Translations under genes and position numbers: made by a program | NCBI RefSeq assembly: GCF_901933205.1 | Contig: NC_044577.1 | Span: 4,103,321-4,167,320, forward strand | DNA length: 64,000 nucleotides | Source: Camarhynchus parvulus | Lineage: Eukaryota > Chordata > Aves > Passeriformes > Thraupidae | Direction of reading: 5' to 3' | The notes under the pieces: generated by a model | The model's database searches: none | Told to the model about the DNA's origin: nothing | Seen by the model: only the letters and a program-made list of their open reading frames with translations | In this document: one piece after another, positions 19,301-32,067 of the stretch | Layout: each line of letters begins with the position of its first letter | How positions within the stretch are numbered: position 1 is the first letter of the stretch

Positions 19301-21590
19301 ACCAGGGCAGAGCCAGACTGCACAGGGGGCCTTCTCTGGATTTATTTTCACCACACACAGGTTGCTGTTACTGTTTTATCAAATGTAGGTTTACCCCATT
19401 TCCCCACATGCTTCTGGGTGTGTATTGTGTCTGGGATAATGACAGAGTCTAAAGGATTTTCCCTTCAGTGTGGTTATGTGCTTAAGTTGCAGGGCAGAGT
19501 TTCTGCTCTGGCAGGTCCCCAAAAGGGGCTGGAGTTTGAATTTAGGGTGCAAGTATTCAGAGTGCAAGAATTCTGCCTGCAGCTGTGTCTGCCAGGGAGT
19601 CACCAGCAAGAGCCAGGGGCATCAGGAGGGAACTCAGTCCTGGTGCTCACCTTAAGGCTGGGAACAGAATTTATCATGGTCCTGAGTTTTATGGAGGGAA
19701 GAGAATTTTGTGGTGAGGAAAACAGGCAAATGTGCAGCTAAGAGGCTACTTGATAACAGGGACTTAAAATTCACTTGGGAAAACAATTTCACCTCCTCAG
19801 CCTCAATTTGTTTGACTGTTGTGATTGTCTGATAAGTCAAGTAGCCATTGGCCTGGTCAGCTGGTTTAACATCAGCCCAGATACTCAACTGACAATTTAA
19901 TAAATTCTAGAGACATGCTGCAGGTGGAAAGCATAGCGAACAGCCTTTGAGGCTGAAAACATGTCCTTAAAAACCTTGTCATGGGGAAACAGCCAGTTGG
20001 TGAGGGCCTTTCCTCTCAGCTTGATGTTTCCAGGAAGTAATCCTATGAGCTGTGGTTGTGTCCAGGATTTTGATCCACTTACAAGTTTAATCTATCCTCC
20101 CTGAGTTTAAATGCTCCATTATCTGTTAGAAAATAATTAGAGGCTGCAAGCACAAGTCAGCATCCACAGAGTTCCTTGGGAGTCCCTGAGCTCATTGAGA
20201 TGAAGACAGTTTGACTGATGGTGGTCAGCTGATATTGGGCCAGAAGCTAATAATAGAAGGCAGTGCTGCTTAGCTAGGTGAGAAAGTTAACTTGGGAAAA
20301 ATTAAACTGAAGGCTTTGGGATTTATGGTTGGAAATAAATTTCCCATTCTCATTTGTTTCCTAGTAAGAGAGCTTCAGAGGCAGTTGGTTTCTTTTATGG
20401 TTTTATAATTAAGATCTAGAGGCTTCCTGGCTTGGTCTGTGCTCGCTGCAGTTGCTGCTGTCTGCAGTGGCAGCACTTGGAGTGTGGGAGGACATTTGTC
20501 ACACCAAGTGCAGAGGTGGTAAGTGACAGTGACCTCCACCAGACATGTAGCAAGCAAATTAAAGCTGCATGTAGGGGACTGACACCCACATCTTTTATTT
20601 ATGTCTGGCCTAATGAACTAAATGAATAAATCACTCAGATGTGCTGCAGAAACAGCTTTTTCTAAATTGTATGCCTGTCTTACAGTAAAGACAAGCCCTC
20701 AGCTTGAGGATATCAATATCAAACTTATCTTCAGTTCAGAGGATTGAAGACAAAAAAAACCCATGTAGCTGACTAGAGAATTCTTTCTCCTGTTCAGCTG
20801 AAACCCCACAGAGATATGGATAAGCCTAGATGCTTCCTTTGTTTCCTCAAGTATGTCTAGATGGGAAGTACAGCTAGCTAGTCAGGTGAAGAAAGTGAGA
20901 GAAGATTTATCTTTTCTTGGTTTCCACTGGTGGCTTCAGACATAGGAAGGTTCTAGGCTGAAGCTTTTTGGTTCTTTGCTTGGCCCATGGTGGCATTCAT
21001 AGATCCCTTGAGGCTACAGGCACTCTGTGATACACAATTCCTCAGCTGACACAGCTGCATTTGCCCTCAGCCTCCTTGTAAGATCCTGCTTTGTCTGACT
21101 GTGAGGGTGACTGATTAAAATTTTTTTAGTATTTTTAAAATTAAATATAGGTAAATATTTTTAGTATTAGTATATAGTAATAGAAGTTAAACATTTTTAG
21201 TATTCTGTGTACACATCATGCTCCTGCCCAGCCCAGTGTTTGACCCAGGTCTTCAACAGGCCATGTAGATGCTCCTGAAAGTCTGAAAAGACATTGCTGC
21301 TAGCAGTAGTTGGATTCAGACATTCCACTGACTGCCTGGCTGCTTGGGAAATACACCAGAGTTAATCCTGAATCTCAGTTGAAAGGGCAGGTTTAGGATC
21401 AAAGGAAATCCTTTATGGCAGCAGTGAGACATTTTTCCTTATTGCCCTTTTGCTGTCATTTCTGTGCACATCCCCCTTTCCAGCTGCCATGAGGGGTCTG
21501 TGAGCACTGCCTGGCTCTGTGCTCCGCTGCAGCTCAAACAGGTTTTCACTCCATCATGTCAAGCTGCAGGAGTGGGGGGTGAGGGTGACA

Positions 21591-21820
21591 TAACCCCTGT
21601 GATTGTAGGAGTTATGGACGTAACCCCTGTGATTTTAGGAGTTATGGGCATAACCCCTGCAATTGTAGGAGTTATGGACATAACCCCTGTGATTGTAGGA
21701 GTTATGGACATAACCCCTGTGATTTTAGGAGTTATGGGCATAACCCCTGTGATTGTAGGAGTTATGGGCATAACCCCTGTGATTTTAGGAGTTATGGACA
21801 TAACCCCTGCGATTTTAGAC
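21591..21820. repeat. 30-bp minisatellite, about 7.7 copies
   Basis: The unit is taacccctgtgattgtagga followed by gttatggaca. Seven full copies and one 20-bp partial copy are present, with few differences. Most variation is at three sites: GATTG versus GATTT, GGACA versus GGGCA, and CTGT versus CTGC. Because 30 is divisible by three and the unit lacks stops, open frames run through it on both strands. These are artefacts of the repeat. Confidence 0.97.
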
Positions 21821-22191
21821 CTCCTTTTGTGCACCTGCCCCTCCTCCCACTGATGCACACTGTGAGTGGGAGCAGAGACACTTAGAGGGGAACTCTCCCT
21901 ATCAGTCCCAGGCACAGGAGCTCACTGGGATGGCAATTACAATTTCCAACTTGTCCAGAGATGCCAGAAATCCAGCTGTCCTTGAGAATGCTGCATACCA
22001 TGCACAGGCCCCCAGAGTGCTCAGCCTCTGCAGAAGCTGGAAATCTGATCTCTGATGAAGGTTAGCTGCTTTTAGTCATGTGAAGATTAACTGTTTCAAT
22101 GCTACATTTCTGTTATTTCCATCTGAAGCAATAATTTTTCTTTAAAATTGGCTTAAGTAATTTTCCCCTTCATAGAGTTTGAGAATAAGGG

Positions 22192-22203
22192 GTGTGTGTG
22201 TGT
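22192..22203. repeat. Short GT dinucleotide repeat
   Basis: Six GT units are followed by a G run (taggggggg). Confidence 0.9.
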
Positions 22204-25200
22204 AGGGGGGGTTAATTTTCCATATGCAGGAGCATGTGGCTGTGTGGTGAAAGTGCATACCCAGAAAAGATGAGGTACAAGCACAGACAGACAAGCCAGG
22301 CTGCTTGGAAACAATTCTGCTGGCATAACACCCTAACTGGAAAATGCAGTGAGGGAAAGTGAGTTTGCCTACTGCTGATGATGGGAGAAATCTGAGCCCT
22401 GCTGAAATCCATGGGAGCTGTGAATTGGCCAGTGAATTCAGCAGGGCCAGGACCTCACCTCAGAGTAATCCTTCCAAGAAGTCTGCACTTCTAGGTTTAA
22501 GGAAGAATCCCATGCTTTAGAGAGGGACTGACATTAGGAGCTACTCCTAAATGAGTCAGGAAGTGCATTCAGATGCTCTTTGTTATGGCAATTGCAGAAC
22601 TCCTTATTTCAGCTTTGCAGTGCTTTATGATGTGGAAACCCTGCATAAGGTTGGGTAAATGTGTGCATGGGAAGAAAATCAGGTGGGAATGTTCATTTAT
22701 TCACAAGGAAATATAGCTGTGGATTAACTGAAAGTATTAAAGAGTCTAATCAAATTCAAATATTGAATTTGCAATATCAAATGCAAATATTTTAGCTGTA
22801 AAGTGTGAATGTGTAAAGGAAACATTTTGAACCGAGATCTTATATTACACTCTATATTTCAATGTGTAAGGCACCCAGTAACAGGGTTGATACTTGTCTC
22901 CTTGGCATGTACTTCTGGGCTTGGTTACTGGAACATAAAGTGAGTTATTTGCTTGGCTGTATATGTAATTGTTCTGAAGGTCAGGATCAGAGTTGCCAGT
23001 GCTTTATCAGGACACAGTAGGAGAGAGGTGTTTTGAAAAGTGTTTAAAAATTGAACAGACAAAGGATGGGAATATTAAAAAAAAAAAAGATGCAGAGAGG
23101 TGGTGCTGTAGGTATCATAAGTGATACACAATAGTTTAATTAGGGGACTTAATCAGGAGCTTATGGGATTTTATTTCCACAGTGAGTTTTCTGTTGGTCT
23201 CAATACCATGGAGTTTTTCTTTTCTTTGCACTGTGCTATATATCTCCACCCTTCACCATGTGTTAGATCTGGGCCTGGGTCAGAATGCTCCCCTCCAGCT
23301 TCTTATGTTCCCTGGACTTGCATGCTTGTATCTGGATTGGGCTTTTAGGAGAGTAATCTTACAGGGTTGAGTAAAAATGCTGTAAAGCCATGAGTTCTGG
23401 GGACTCATCCCAAGAGGATATAGTGCCTGCAGGTGTGGGGCTTTTCATCTGCACAGCCAGTGCTTGGTGGTATTTAAGGCAGAGGGGAATGTTCTTCTGC
23501 AGGCACAGATCCTGCAGGAGTGGAAGGCTGTAGCTCACAGGCTTGTCATTACAAACAGGAGAAAGAGTTTTCCTTAAACAGCAGCAGACTGACTGGGGAT
23601 ACTGGGATTCTTCTCACAGTCTTGCTGAGATTCAGATGCAAAGCGCAGAAATAAAAGTGACAAAACATCATAAAATTATTAAATTAAGGAAAATAAGGTC
23701 TTTTAATAATGCTTGATATGTTATGAGAAGAAGCTGACACAGATATCCAGTTTTAAAGCAGATTTTGTAACTGAAAACAGGGTGACAAGTGTTGCTTTAT
23801 CACTAAAATGGAAAACCTGTAGTTAAGAAATAGCTTTGCATTCTTTCTCTGTGCCTCCAGCTCCTATTAGCAATATAAAACAGGCACATGTTAATGTTTA
23901 AGTTCCTAAAGGGCACTGTGTATGCCAGAATGTTGCCAAACTGCTAAAAAATGCAGGGTTTTATGGGACCCCTGTTAATAAAAGAGAGGTACTGTTTCCA
24001 CAAGCTTAACTGTAATGCATCCCAAACAAGCCATCACTGGTTTGAGGTTAATGGCAGATCTAATGAGGTGCCAAGTCAACTTAAAGTTAAGGGAGAACAA
24101 GGCTTTTTATGTTGTAAGAAGGAAAAAAAATATCCATATATCCATACAAATGATGATGCTGTGACCATTTTTAATAGGAATGTAAGGGTACAAAAGCACA
24201 GGCTTATAGGAGCTGAATTTCAAGTGTCACTGTCAAAATCCATTTTCCCTCCAACACTGTAGTTTGCAGTGCTTCTCCCTCAGTGCTTTGTTACAAATAA
24301 CTCCTCAAAGATTGTTTTCTGTGCCTCAGCACTGATCCAGACACCTCTGATACATCAGCAACTGTCAGAGATTTATAAAAATAATTAACATCTGTTTGCA
24401 TTAATATTGTACCTATTATTTACAAGTGACAATCAGATATTCCTCCTGCTGCTCGTGATGGAAGAAATAAGACAGAAGAAGGTGGTTCCTGACTTGCTGA
24501 TAATATTCTGCCAAGACTTTTGAGATATCAGTGCAATAATTGGGATGAACAGACCCATTTGAGGTCACACTGGGGCTGGCAGTCCACAGAGCAGCAGATG
24601 CTGATTGGAAATGCCTGGTCCTTCTCTACTGAAGCTATAGCTCCAAAAATAAGGAGATTTTGCAGAGCAACATTTTCCATACTAACTATGATAGTGTTGC
24701 TTCTTCTTGTGGTAATACAGCATCTCTTGGACCTGAGGAAAGTGTGGTGAGATTGTCCCTGCCCTGAAGGGTATTCAGTCAAGACAGACACAACAGATGA
24801 AGGGGAGAGGAATAATTATTACTATAGCAATTTATAGATGGAACTCTGAATTGTAACACAGATCCTATAACCTCTGAAAAAATTACTTAATTTTTAAAAT
24901 TGATTTTTAATTATCTTCAGGTTTTAAATTACCTTAGGATGTTTATGTAGACAAGCAAATACTATGTGAGGTTTTTTTTCAGACAAAGCTGTTTTATCAG
25001 TTGAGAATGTGTCTAAAATGTTGTTTTCATTAGCTTTTTCCTAGATCAGGTGTTTTAAAGATGCTGAAGGGCACTTGATACGTAAAGCAAATTGTCTATT
25101 AGCAACAGGAGAGGGAGAATAGGTATTTTTCCCTCTTAGTTACTTGCAAGGTGAATACAAGTGTATCCTGAAGGTTTCTGCTTCATCTAGAATACCAGGC

Positions 25201-25454
25201 TTTTAATTACAGAGGTGAATAAGCATTGTTCAAAATAAAATTGCATAGGCTTCTCATAGGCCAGGGCCTATATTTATCCTCATGCTTTACATGACAAAGG
25301 ACCCAGAAATGTTTAAGGAAGTTTGGTTATGTGGATTTTTGAGCTGTGTTGACAAACTGCAGCTTGGAAGGCTCTCCTTGATGAGCTTGCTCAGGTAAAT
25401 TCTGAGATGTGGAGCAGGGTAAAGGTAGGAAACAGCTGAGGTACGAAGAACCTT

Positions 25455-25516
25455 TTATCTGATTATCTGAGTTATATTATCTGATTATCTGAGAGATGAT
25501 CTGAGTTGATCTGATG
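25455..25516. repeat. TTATCTGA-type tandem stretch
   Basis: The motif TTATCT occurs at 25455, 25463, 25477 and 25485, followed by several GATCTGA variants to 25516. This is a small cryptic tandem repeat. Read on the minus strand it gives four AGATAA motifs, the core recognised by GATA factors; any regulatory role is inference. Confidence 0.75.
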
Positions 25517-27101
25517 GAAATGTAAGATCTCAATGAGGCAGGGGAAAGTGGGGCAGGGGCTGGCTGCAGGCAGTTCCCAGGGCTGGGATTGACTGAGCCA
25601 TGTCAGTGGAGAGGCAGCCCCTGGGCTGGATCCATTTGGAAACATTCTCCAGTGTCAAGGATGCTTTTCCTGGCTGGGCAGTGCCCTTTGAAAGAGTTCA
25701 GTGGGGTTTTTAGTATGCACAGAAGCAGAATTTAGCTGCTTGTTTTCTGAAGCTGTGCAAATTGTTTTGGTTTTTTTTAGATGAAGTCTTGTTGCTTTAG
25801 ATCAATAGCTAGAGTCACCAGCTAAAAACACAAGTCCCTCTGAAAAGCTATTTTAATAACCAAAGCATTTGGAAAGAAATGGTATTTGGACTGAGGAGAT
25901 AAAATGAATTTCCTTGTTGGGATTGTTTTCTTGGCAAAATATTGAACAAATATTTCTTGATAAAACATTTATTAACTTGCTGAAACTCAAAGGAGGAGTT
26001 TCTTGCTGAAGCTTTTCAAAGGGAGGTATATTCTAGTGAATTCCTCAGCCAGAAGATGTGTTTCGAAATATGACAGTGATTGAAGCACCTGGTTTTATCA
26101 CTTTCTGAATGAACTCTGGTGAAATCCTCCTTTGAAGTCATTCCTTGTTTCAAAATTCAGACTCTGTTATTGGGCAAGAATGTTGTCAAATCCAAATTGG
26201 GATGTTAAACACTTTGTGCATGTGGTTAAGTTGTGGACAGCAGGGAACCATTTTCCAGAGCTAAGCCATCTCTGAGGATCTGAATGCTGTGTCCTGCCTG
26301 GTTTTCAGCAGGGGTGGGAGATGTGTCTGGTTGCTCTGTGACAGATCTCTTTATCAGCTGAGGGGCACAGATGGGAGTGAAACTCCAGACCAAAAAAAGG
26401 TTATTGATGCCAGTGTTAATGGGAAGCTCTCAAAGTGTTCTAGAGCTCCAGAAAACACCTTAAATCACACTGTGTCACCTTCTAAATGCTGGTAGCTCCA
26501 CTCAAACTTGCAGATTAGCCCTCTGCAAAAAAGCGGGTTGTATTTCTCTCAGTGATGTGCTGCAGCTGTCTGGGGCTTTGGCATTTCACTGGCACAGAAT
26601 TCCACTAAAAGTGACCAAAGAACTGGCAAGTGATGGTGTTTTGAGCTGCCCCTCAGAGGTGCAGCATCATCTTTGATCCCAGTAAGGTGATCACACACCA
26701 TGGTGGTGTTGGGTCTTTTTAAGAAACAAAAATGTGAAGGCATGCTGCAGGGAATAGATGGATTCATTATATGTAACCATACTTCTGCTTTATACAAGCC
26801 ATGTCAAATAGTAATGGTGATGGTAGGAAGGCTGATGGTGGAACAGCTATGGATACTTTTTCGTGCTTTTTATTAAATGTCAGCCTCTTGACTGCTGATG
26901 TTGGCAGTGAGATGCAAAATAGGTGCTGGCAGACAAAATCTCCACAGTGTGGGTGGGATTAGTGCTTTGTAATCAGGCTTAAATGGCCCTCCCTCAGAGC
27001 TGGAAGTCAGCTTTGCATGGCACATGCACACAGCTGCTCTGGATATGTCTAGCACTAACTTTGACACAGTGGTAGTGCCTTGAGCTTCCAGGTTTCCTTA
27101 T

Positions 27102-28124
27102 AGTTCACAGAATCTCAGAATGAGCTAGGCTGGAAAAGACCTTTGAGATCATGAAGTCTAATCTATGACCTAACACCACCTTATCAGCTAAACCATGGTA
27201 CTGAGTGCCATGTCCAGTCTTTTTTTAAACATCTCCTGGGACAGTGACTCCACCACCTCCCTGGGCAGCCCATTCCAATGCCCAATGACTTTTTCAGTGA
27301 CAGTGACTCCACCACCTCCCTGGGCAGCCCATTCCAATGCCCAGTGACTTTTTCAGTGATTTTTTTTTCCTGATGTCCAGCCTGAACTTCCCTGGCACAG
27401 CTTAAGGCCGTGTCCTCTCAATTCTGTTTGTCATTGCCTGGTGAAAGAGCCCAACCCCACCTGAGCACAGCCACCTTTCAGGGAGCTGCAGAGAGTGATA
27501 AGGTCACTCCTGAGTCTCCTTTGCTCCAGGCTGAGCACCCCCAGCTCCCTCAGTCGTTCCTCACAGGGTTTGTGTTCCCAGCCCCTCTCCAGCCTCATTG
27601 CCCCCTCTGGATGCCGTCAAGTGTCCCAATGTCCTTCCCAAACTGAGGGCCCAGAACTGGACACAGCACTCCAGGTGTGACCTCACCAGTGCTGAGTAGA
27701 GGGGAACAAGGCCCTCCCTGCTCCTGCTGGCCACACCATGCCTGACCCAGGCCAGGAGCCATTGGCCTTCTTGGCCACCAGGGCACACTGCTGGCTCATG
27801 TTCAGTGGCTGTCACAGCACCCCCAGGTCCCTTTGTGCCTGGGCACTGTCCAGCCACACCATCCCCAGCCTAGAGCATTGCAGGGGGTTACTGTGGCCAA
27901 AATGCAGGACTTGGCACTTGGATTGTTAAACCTTATGCTGTTGGACTCTGTCCATCTATCCACCCTGTCCAGGTCCCTCTGCAGAGTTCTCCTACCCTCC
28001 AACAGATCTACACACGCTCCCAGCTTAGTGTCATCTGCAAAGTTTACTGATGGAGGACTCAATCCCCTCATCCAGATCATCAGTGAAGATATTAAACAGA
28101 ACTGATCCCTGGGGGACACCACTG
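27102..28124 (-). mobile_element. CR1 LINE, 3' kilobase with reverse-transcriptase remnant
   Basis: The left end shows the degraded CR1 terminus (cacagaatctcagaatga) and the ggctggaaaagacctttgag segment. The minus strand then contains recognisable reverse-transcriptase-end peptides, including [19 protein letters not shown] with the FADD catalytic motif (about 28000-28070). Further along is [20 protein letters not shown] (about 27640-27720). The frame is interrupted, so this is an inactive 5'-truncated copy of about 1 kb. Similarity fades after gggggacaccactgg. It contains an internal 59-bp duplication. Confidence 0.93.
27242..27359. repeat. 59-bp tandem duplication inside the CR1 copy
   Basis: Two adjacent 59-bp units (27242-27300 and 27301-27359) start cagtgactccaccacctccc and differ at one position only (CCAATG versus CCAGTG). 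Confidence 0.97.
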
Positions 28125-31100
28125 GTTCTTCTGTGCCTGGAGTTTCCCTGGCAGTATCACTTAAAAAGAGCCTTTTCCACTTTTTTTCCCAGACAGCTGA
28201 AAGGCTGTTGAAAAGCAGATTCACCCCAGTTGGCCTTGTCAAAGTTTGCTGTAGGAAATGCTAGGAAAAAATGTTTGGGTTTTGATTTGTGGAGTCCTAT
28301 AAGTTGGATAGTTCCTTTGGAAATGCAGGATCTGTGATACCAGGCTGTCTTATGAGCATAATTAATGATCTTGAGATGGTGATAATTCACAAAAGAGTAT
28401 AAAAGCATAAATTATTATTTCACCCTCTTTGTAGCATCTTCAAATTAGATCACTTATAAAATAGGCATTCCCTCCTGCAGTACTGCAAGTTTGAATGGTG
28501 TTTGTCTACAACTTTCTGCTTGAATTCTGTAAATTCAGGGAGATTTTTCCTTTTTGAGAGCATCTACACAGGCAGAAATAAAAACTATTGAATACAGTTG
28601 TATTCATGGATTTGACTGAGGTGTTTGTATTGGTAGCCGGCAGCCACTCATTGAAACATATTTGGTTTGGGAGTTCTTTGGCTTGTCCTGACAGATGCCA
28701 GGACCTCAGCATGGCCATACATAAAAGATATGATGTTTTATTTGCTCCGGGGGTTATTGCAGATGCCAACATTTTATCAACATGAAAAAAAAAGTCATTA
28801 TGCTTATAATGTTACATATGTATTACTCTGACAGCAGGGTGCCCAAATCTTGTGGAAATCCAGGGGGAATTTAGCTGAATTTATTGCCAAGGAACATAAA
28901 TACTTTAGAGCTGCCCAGTTGTCAGTAATCCCAACCACACCTGCATGAGGTGTGGGCAGCCCCAGCCCCTCCCCTGCCATCCCCACCCTGCCCTTGAGGG
29001 CCATAGGTTCTTTAAAGAGTCTTTTAAAGAAGGTTCTAATCTCATCTTCAGGAGAGGAGTAGGTCAGTAGGAGGTAAAAGGGGGTAGGGAAGAAAAGGTG
29101 GGAGGCAGAGCTGTAGAAACTTAGGAGGAAATCACAGGCAGAGCAATGTGGATGTGACACAGGGAGCAGGAGGCAGCTTTTGAGGACTTCTGATGGAGTC
29201 AGGAGAAGAAAAATCTCCCAGTGAACCAAACAGTCCAATGAAACTTCCCATATTCAAATACCATCCCTGTGCAGTACCCACATCCTGAGTGTCAGGTTCT
29301 TGTGCAGCTGAATACAGATGAGGGAAGATGGAGATGAGTCTGATTTGAATTCTCTGTTGTGAGAAATTAAATACCAGGCAAAAAGTAGCTTTGATTAAAA
29401 CAATTCTTAGTGTTGATTATACACTTGATGAAATTAGGCTTTAATCTGATGCTTTATCCCTTTAAATTGATCCTGAAGAAGGAATGTGTGATTATAAAGT
29501 CAAGCTTTTCAGTGATACCAGAAAATATCAAAGCAATGCCTGAAGACTGTTCAGAAAGGAGTGAGAACTTGATACTTTGTGGTTTTTTTTCATTCTCGAG
29601 ACCTTGCCATCACTCATCCTAAATCAAAATCAAAGCAATAACTCCCTCCTTTGGAAAGGAATGTGCAGCCAAGGCTGACAATACCTTTGAGCTGCTCAGT
29701 GGTGATGTCTGCTTACCCTCCTCTTTGAGCACCACTGAAATGATGGCTTGATTAGACTGCATGGTTACAACTTCAAATATTTTTGCTAGTTGCATCAAAA
29801 TAGTAAGAAACAAATCACTTTGGACAGACTGCTCTGAAATAACGATGTGTGTCACAGGCTGTAAGTAAAACATTTGTCACAATGACATGATATTTTTGCT
29901 GCTAAACCACCTACTCCTGATCTCTAAGGTGGGAATCCCCAGAATGAAACCCACTGTTACCTGTCCTGACAACTTTCAATGGGAACAATTCTGGTTGCTG
30001 AGGTCCTTGGCTGTTATACATAAAAGTGAACTGAAAATGGGCTAGATTTTGCTTTTCTCATCACCATGATCATTTTTTCAGGGCAAGATTCACAGAAATG
30101 CTGGTGGGAGCTGTCCCTGGTCAGATGTTTGATGGAAAATCTACACTTGGTTTGTTGTGCACTAGAGGCCTGTTGTTTTAGAACTGAAGTTGCTCCTCTG
30201 CTAGCTCAGGCTGTGATGAATTGGGAGACTTAATTGGCACAAAGCAGGGAGAAGGAACAAGCATGTGGTGTGGGGGTTCTACAAAATTTATCCCCTACAC
30301 TTGCAAGCATTTGAGCATTAATTCTCAGCACCTGAGCCCTGTTGGAGTCAGCACTGTGGTCCATGCCCTTAGTGTTTGCAGGACAGGGAACACAGTGCTG
30401 CTTTCTTTTCCTAATTTATTTTATGTTGCTCCAAAATACAAAGTGAGCCAGATTTGCTTCTGTAAATGCATGAAAGTGTTTATTCCTGCATGAATAGACC
30501 TAGTGCTTCTCTGAGGTGGGCAGGAAGGTTTCACCCAGCAGTCTGCAAGTATGACCTTCAAGAGGGAGAGCTTTCACATCCCTGATTTGTGCTAGTTTTG
30601 GGTGTTTGGAGGAAAGTGGGGCATCTCTCTAATGCATTTGAGTCACATGGGGCAATGGCTGGCTTTTGAATTCAGTGTCAACAAGGCAGGCAGTGCCTGT
30701 GAGCAGTCAGTCAGACTGGTGCCCTGTGTGCTGTGCAAGTGCTGTGACAGGCAGGGCAGTCTCAGAGGGGTTGCCTGCTCTGAGAGATGCAGCACATTTA
30801 AAGACACATCACAGCTCCAGGAAAGGCTCTCAGCAGTGAGAGAGCAGCCAGAGACCAGCTCTGATGGTGGGCAGGGAAGAGCACAGTGCTCCAGTGTTGT
30901 GCTATGCCTGGCTCCTCACCCTGCTGCAGGACACTGACCTGGGGCCATCTTCTCCTGATGGCACTGGCTGGATAGGAGTCAGGTGAGTGGCACTTGTCTG
31001 CTGCTGTTTCCATCACATTTGTGCATGAACAGGCTGCAGGATGTGGTCCCTGAAATGGAATTTTTATTTTTTATTCTTAGTTTTAATCCTAGAGTAGTGG

Positions 31101-31424
31101 CTCACCTGACAGATGGATTTCCAGAACTTTCTGAACTTAGTCTCACCATTTAATGGTGCAGCACACTTGTACTCCAGTGTAAGTATGCAGTGACCAGACT
31201 GACTACCCTGTGAACCTCTGCTTAAGGTCCTCATTGAAAACTGAACTCAAAAAGGCTCAAATCTCTCACATCCAAAAAATATGAAGTCCAAAACCACCCC
31301 TTCAAAACCTGCAGCCTCCTTAATCCTGAGAGTTTGTCCTGGCTCTGAGGAAATTCATGCAAACAAGGCTCATAGTGTGACCTTCTCTGTTACACAGAGA
31401 GGCTCCTTAACGAGGCTTCCTAAA

Positions 31425-32067
31425 TGTGAAAAACACCAAAATTTTAAAAGTTTAGTAGTAATAAAATGGTTATAGAAATAGTAATGTAATTAGAGTAATA
31501 AAAATTTGAACAATTGAGATTAGGACAATATGAGACAATAAAATCAAATAGTTATGGACAGTCTGGGTACCTCTTTCTGGGCAGCATAAGCCCAAAAAAG
31601 GACCCACATTAACAGAGGATTAACCCTTAAAAACAATAACCTGTTGCATATTCATACACCTCATACATGATGCAGAAATTCCATTCAAACACAGGATTCT
31701 GTCTGGTCAGTGTCAACTTCTTCCTCTGAATCCTAATGACGTCTTCATGGCTGAGCGGGGCAGGAAGAAGTTCGTTTCTTCTGATAAGAGAGCAATAAAT
31801 TCTTTCTCTGAGAGATTTGGGTGTCCTGTGGCTGCTATCTCAGTGCAAGCCTTTCTTTAGAAAAAGTATCTTACATAGCACAGTTTCTATTTTAACAGAA
31901 AAAGTATCTTACATAGCACAGTTTCTATTTTAACATTTTTTATACCCTAAAACTATATTTAACGCACTGCTTAAGAGAATTAATACAGCATAACTTTCTA
32001 ACATAACACATATAATATTCATTTTAATATTTGTGAAAAGCCAATCATAAAATACGAATTTTTCACA
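31425..32067. mobile_element. Solo LTR with TGTGAAAAA...TTTTTCACA ends (copy 1)
   Basis: The ends TGTGAAAAAC (31425) and TTTTTCACA (32067) form a terminal inverted repeat of the kind found on LTRs. A perfect 5-bp target duplication CTAAA is present at 31420-31424 and 32068-32072. The body aligns along its length with the copy at 42911-43519, including the shared block cataagcccaaaaaaggacc. It has an AATAAA at about 31795 on the + strand and a TTATAAAAA-like box on the minus strand, so I leave orientation open. A 38-bp tandem duplication makes this copy longer than its sister. No internal viral genes were seen. Confidence 0.9.
31859..31934. repeat. Perfect 38-bp tandem duplication within the LTR
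   Basis: Units 31859-31896 and 31897-31934 are identical (starting agaaaaagtatcttacatag). The sister LTR at 42911 has a single copy. Confidence 0.97.

Noticed and set aside
21464..21915. Repeat proteins of 129 and 118 residues on opposite strands
   Set aside because: Both are translations of a 30-bp minisatellite whose unit happens to lack stops in those frames.
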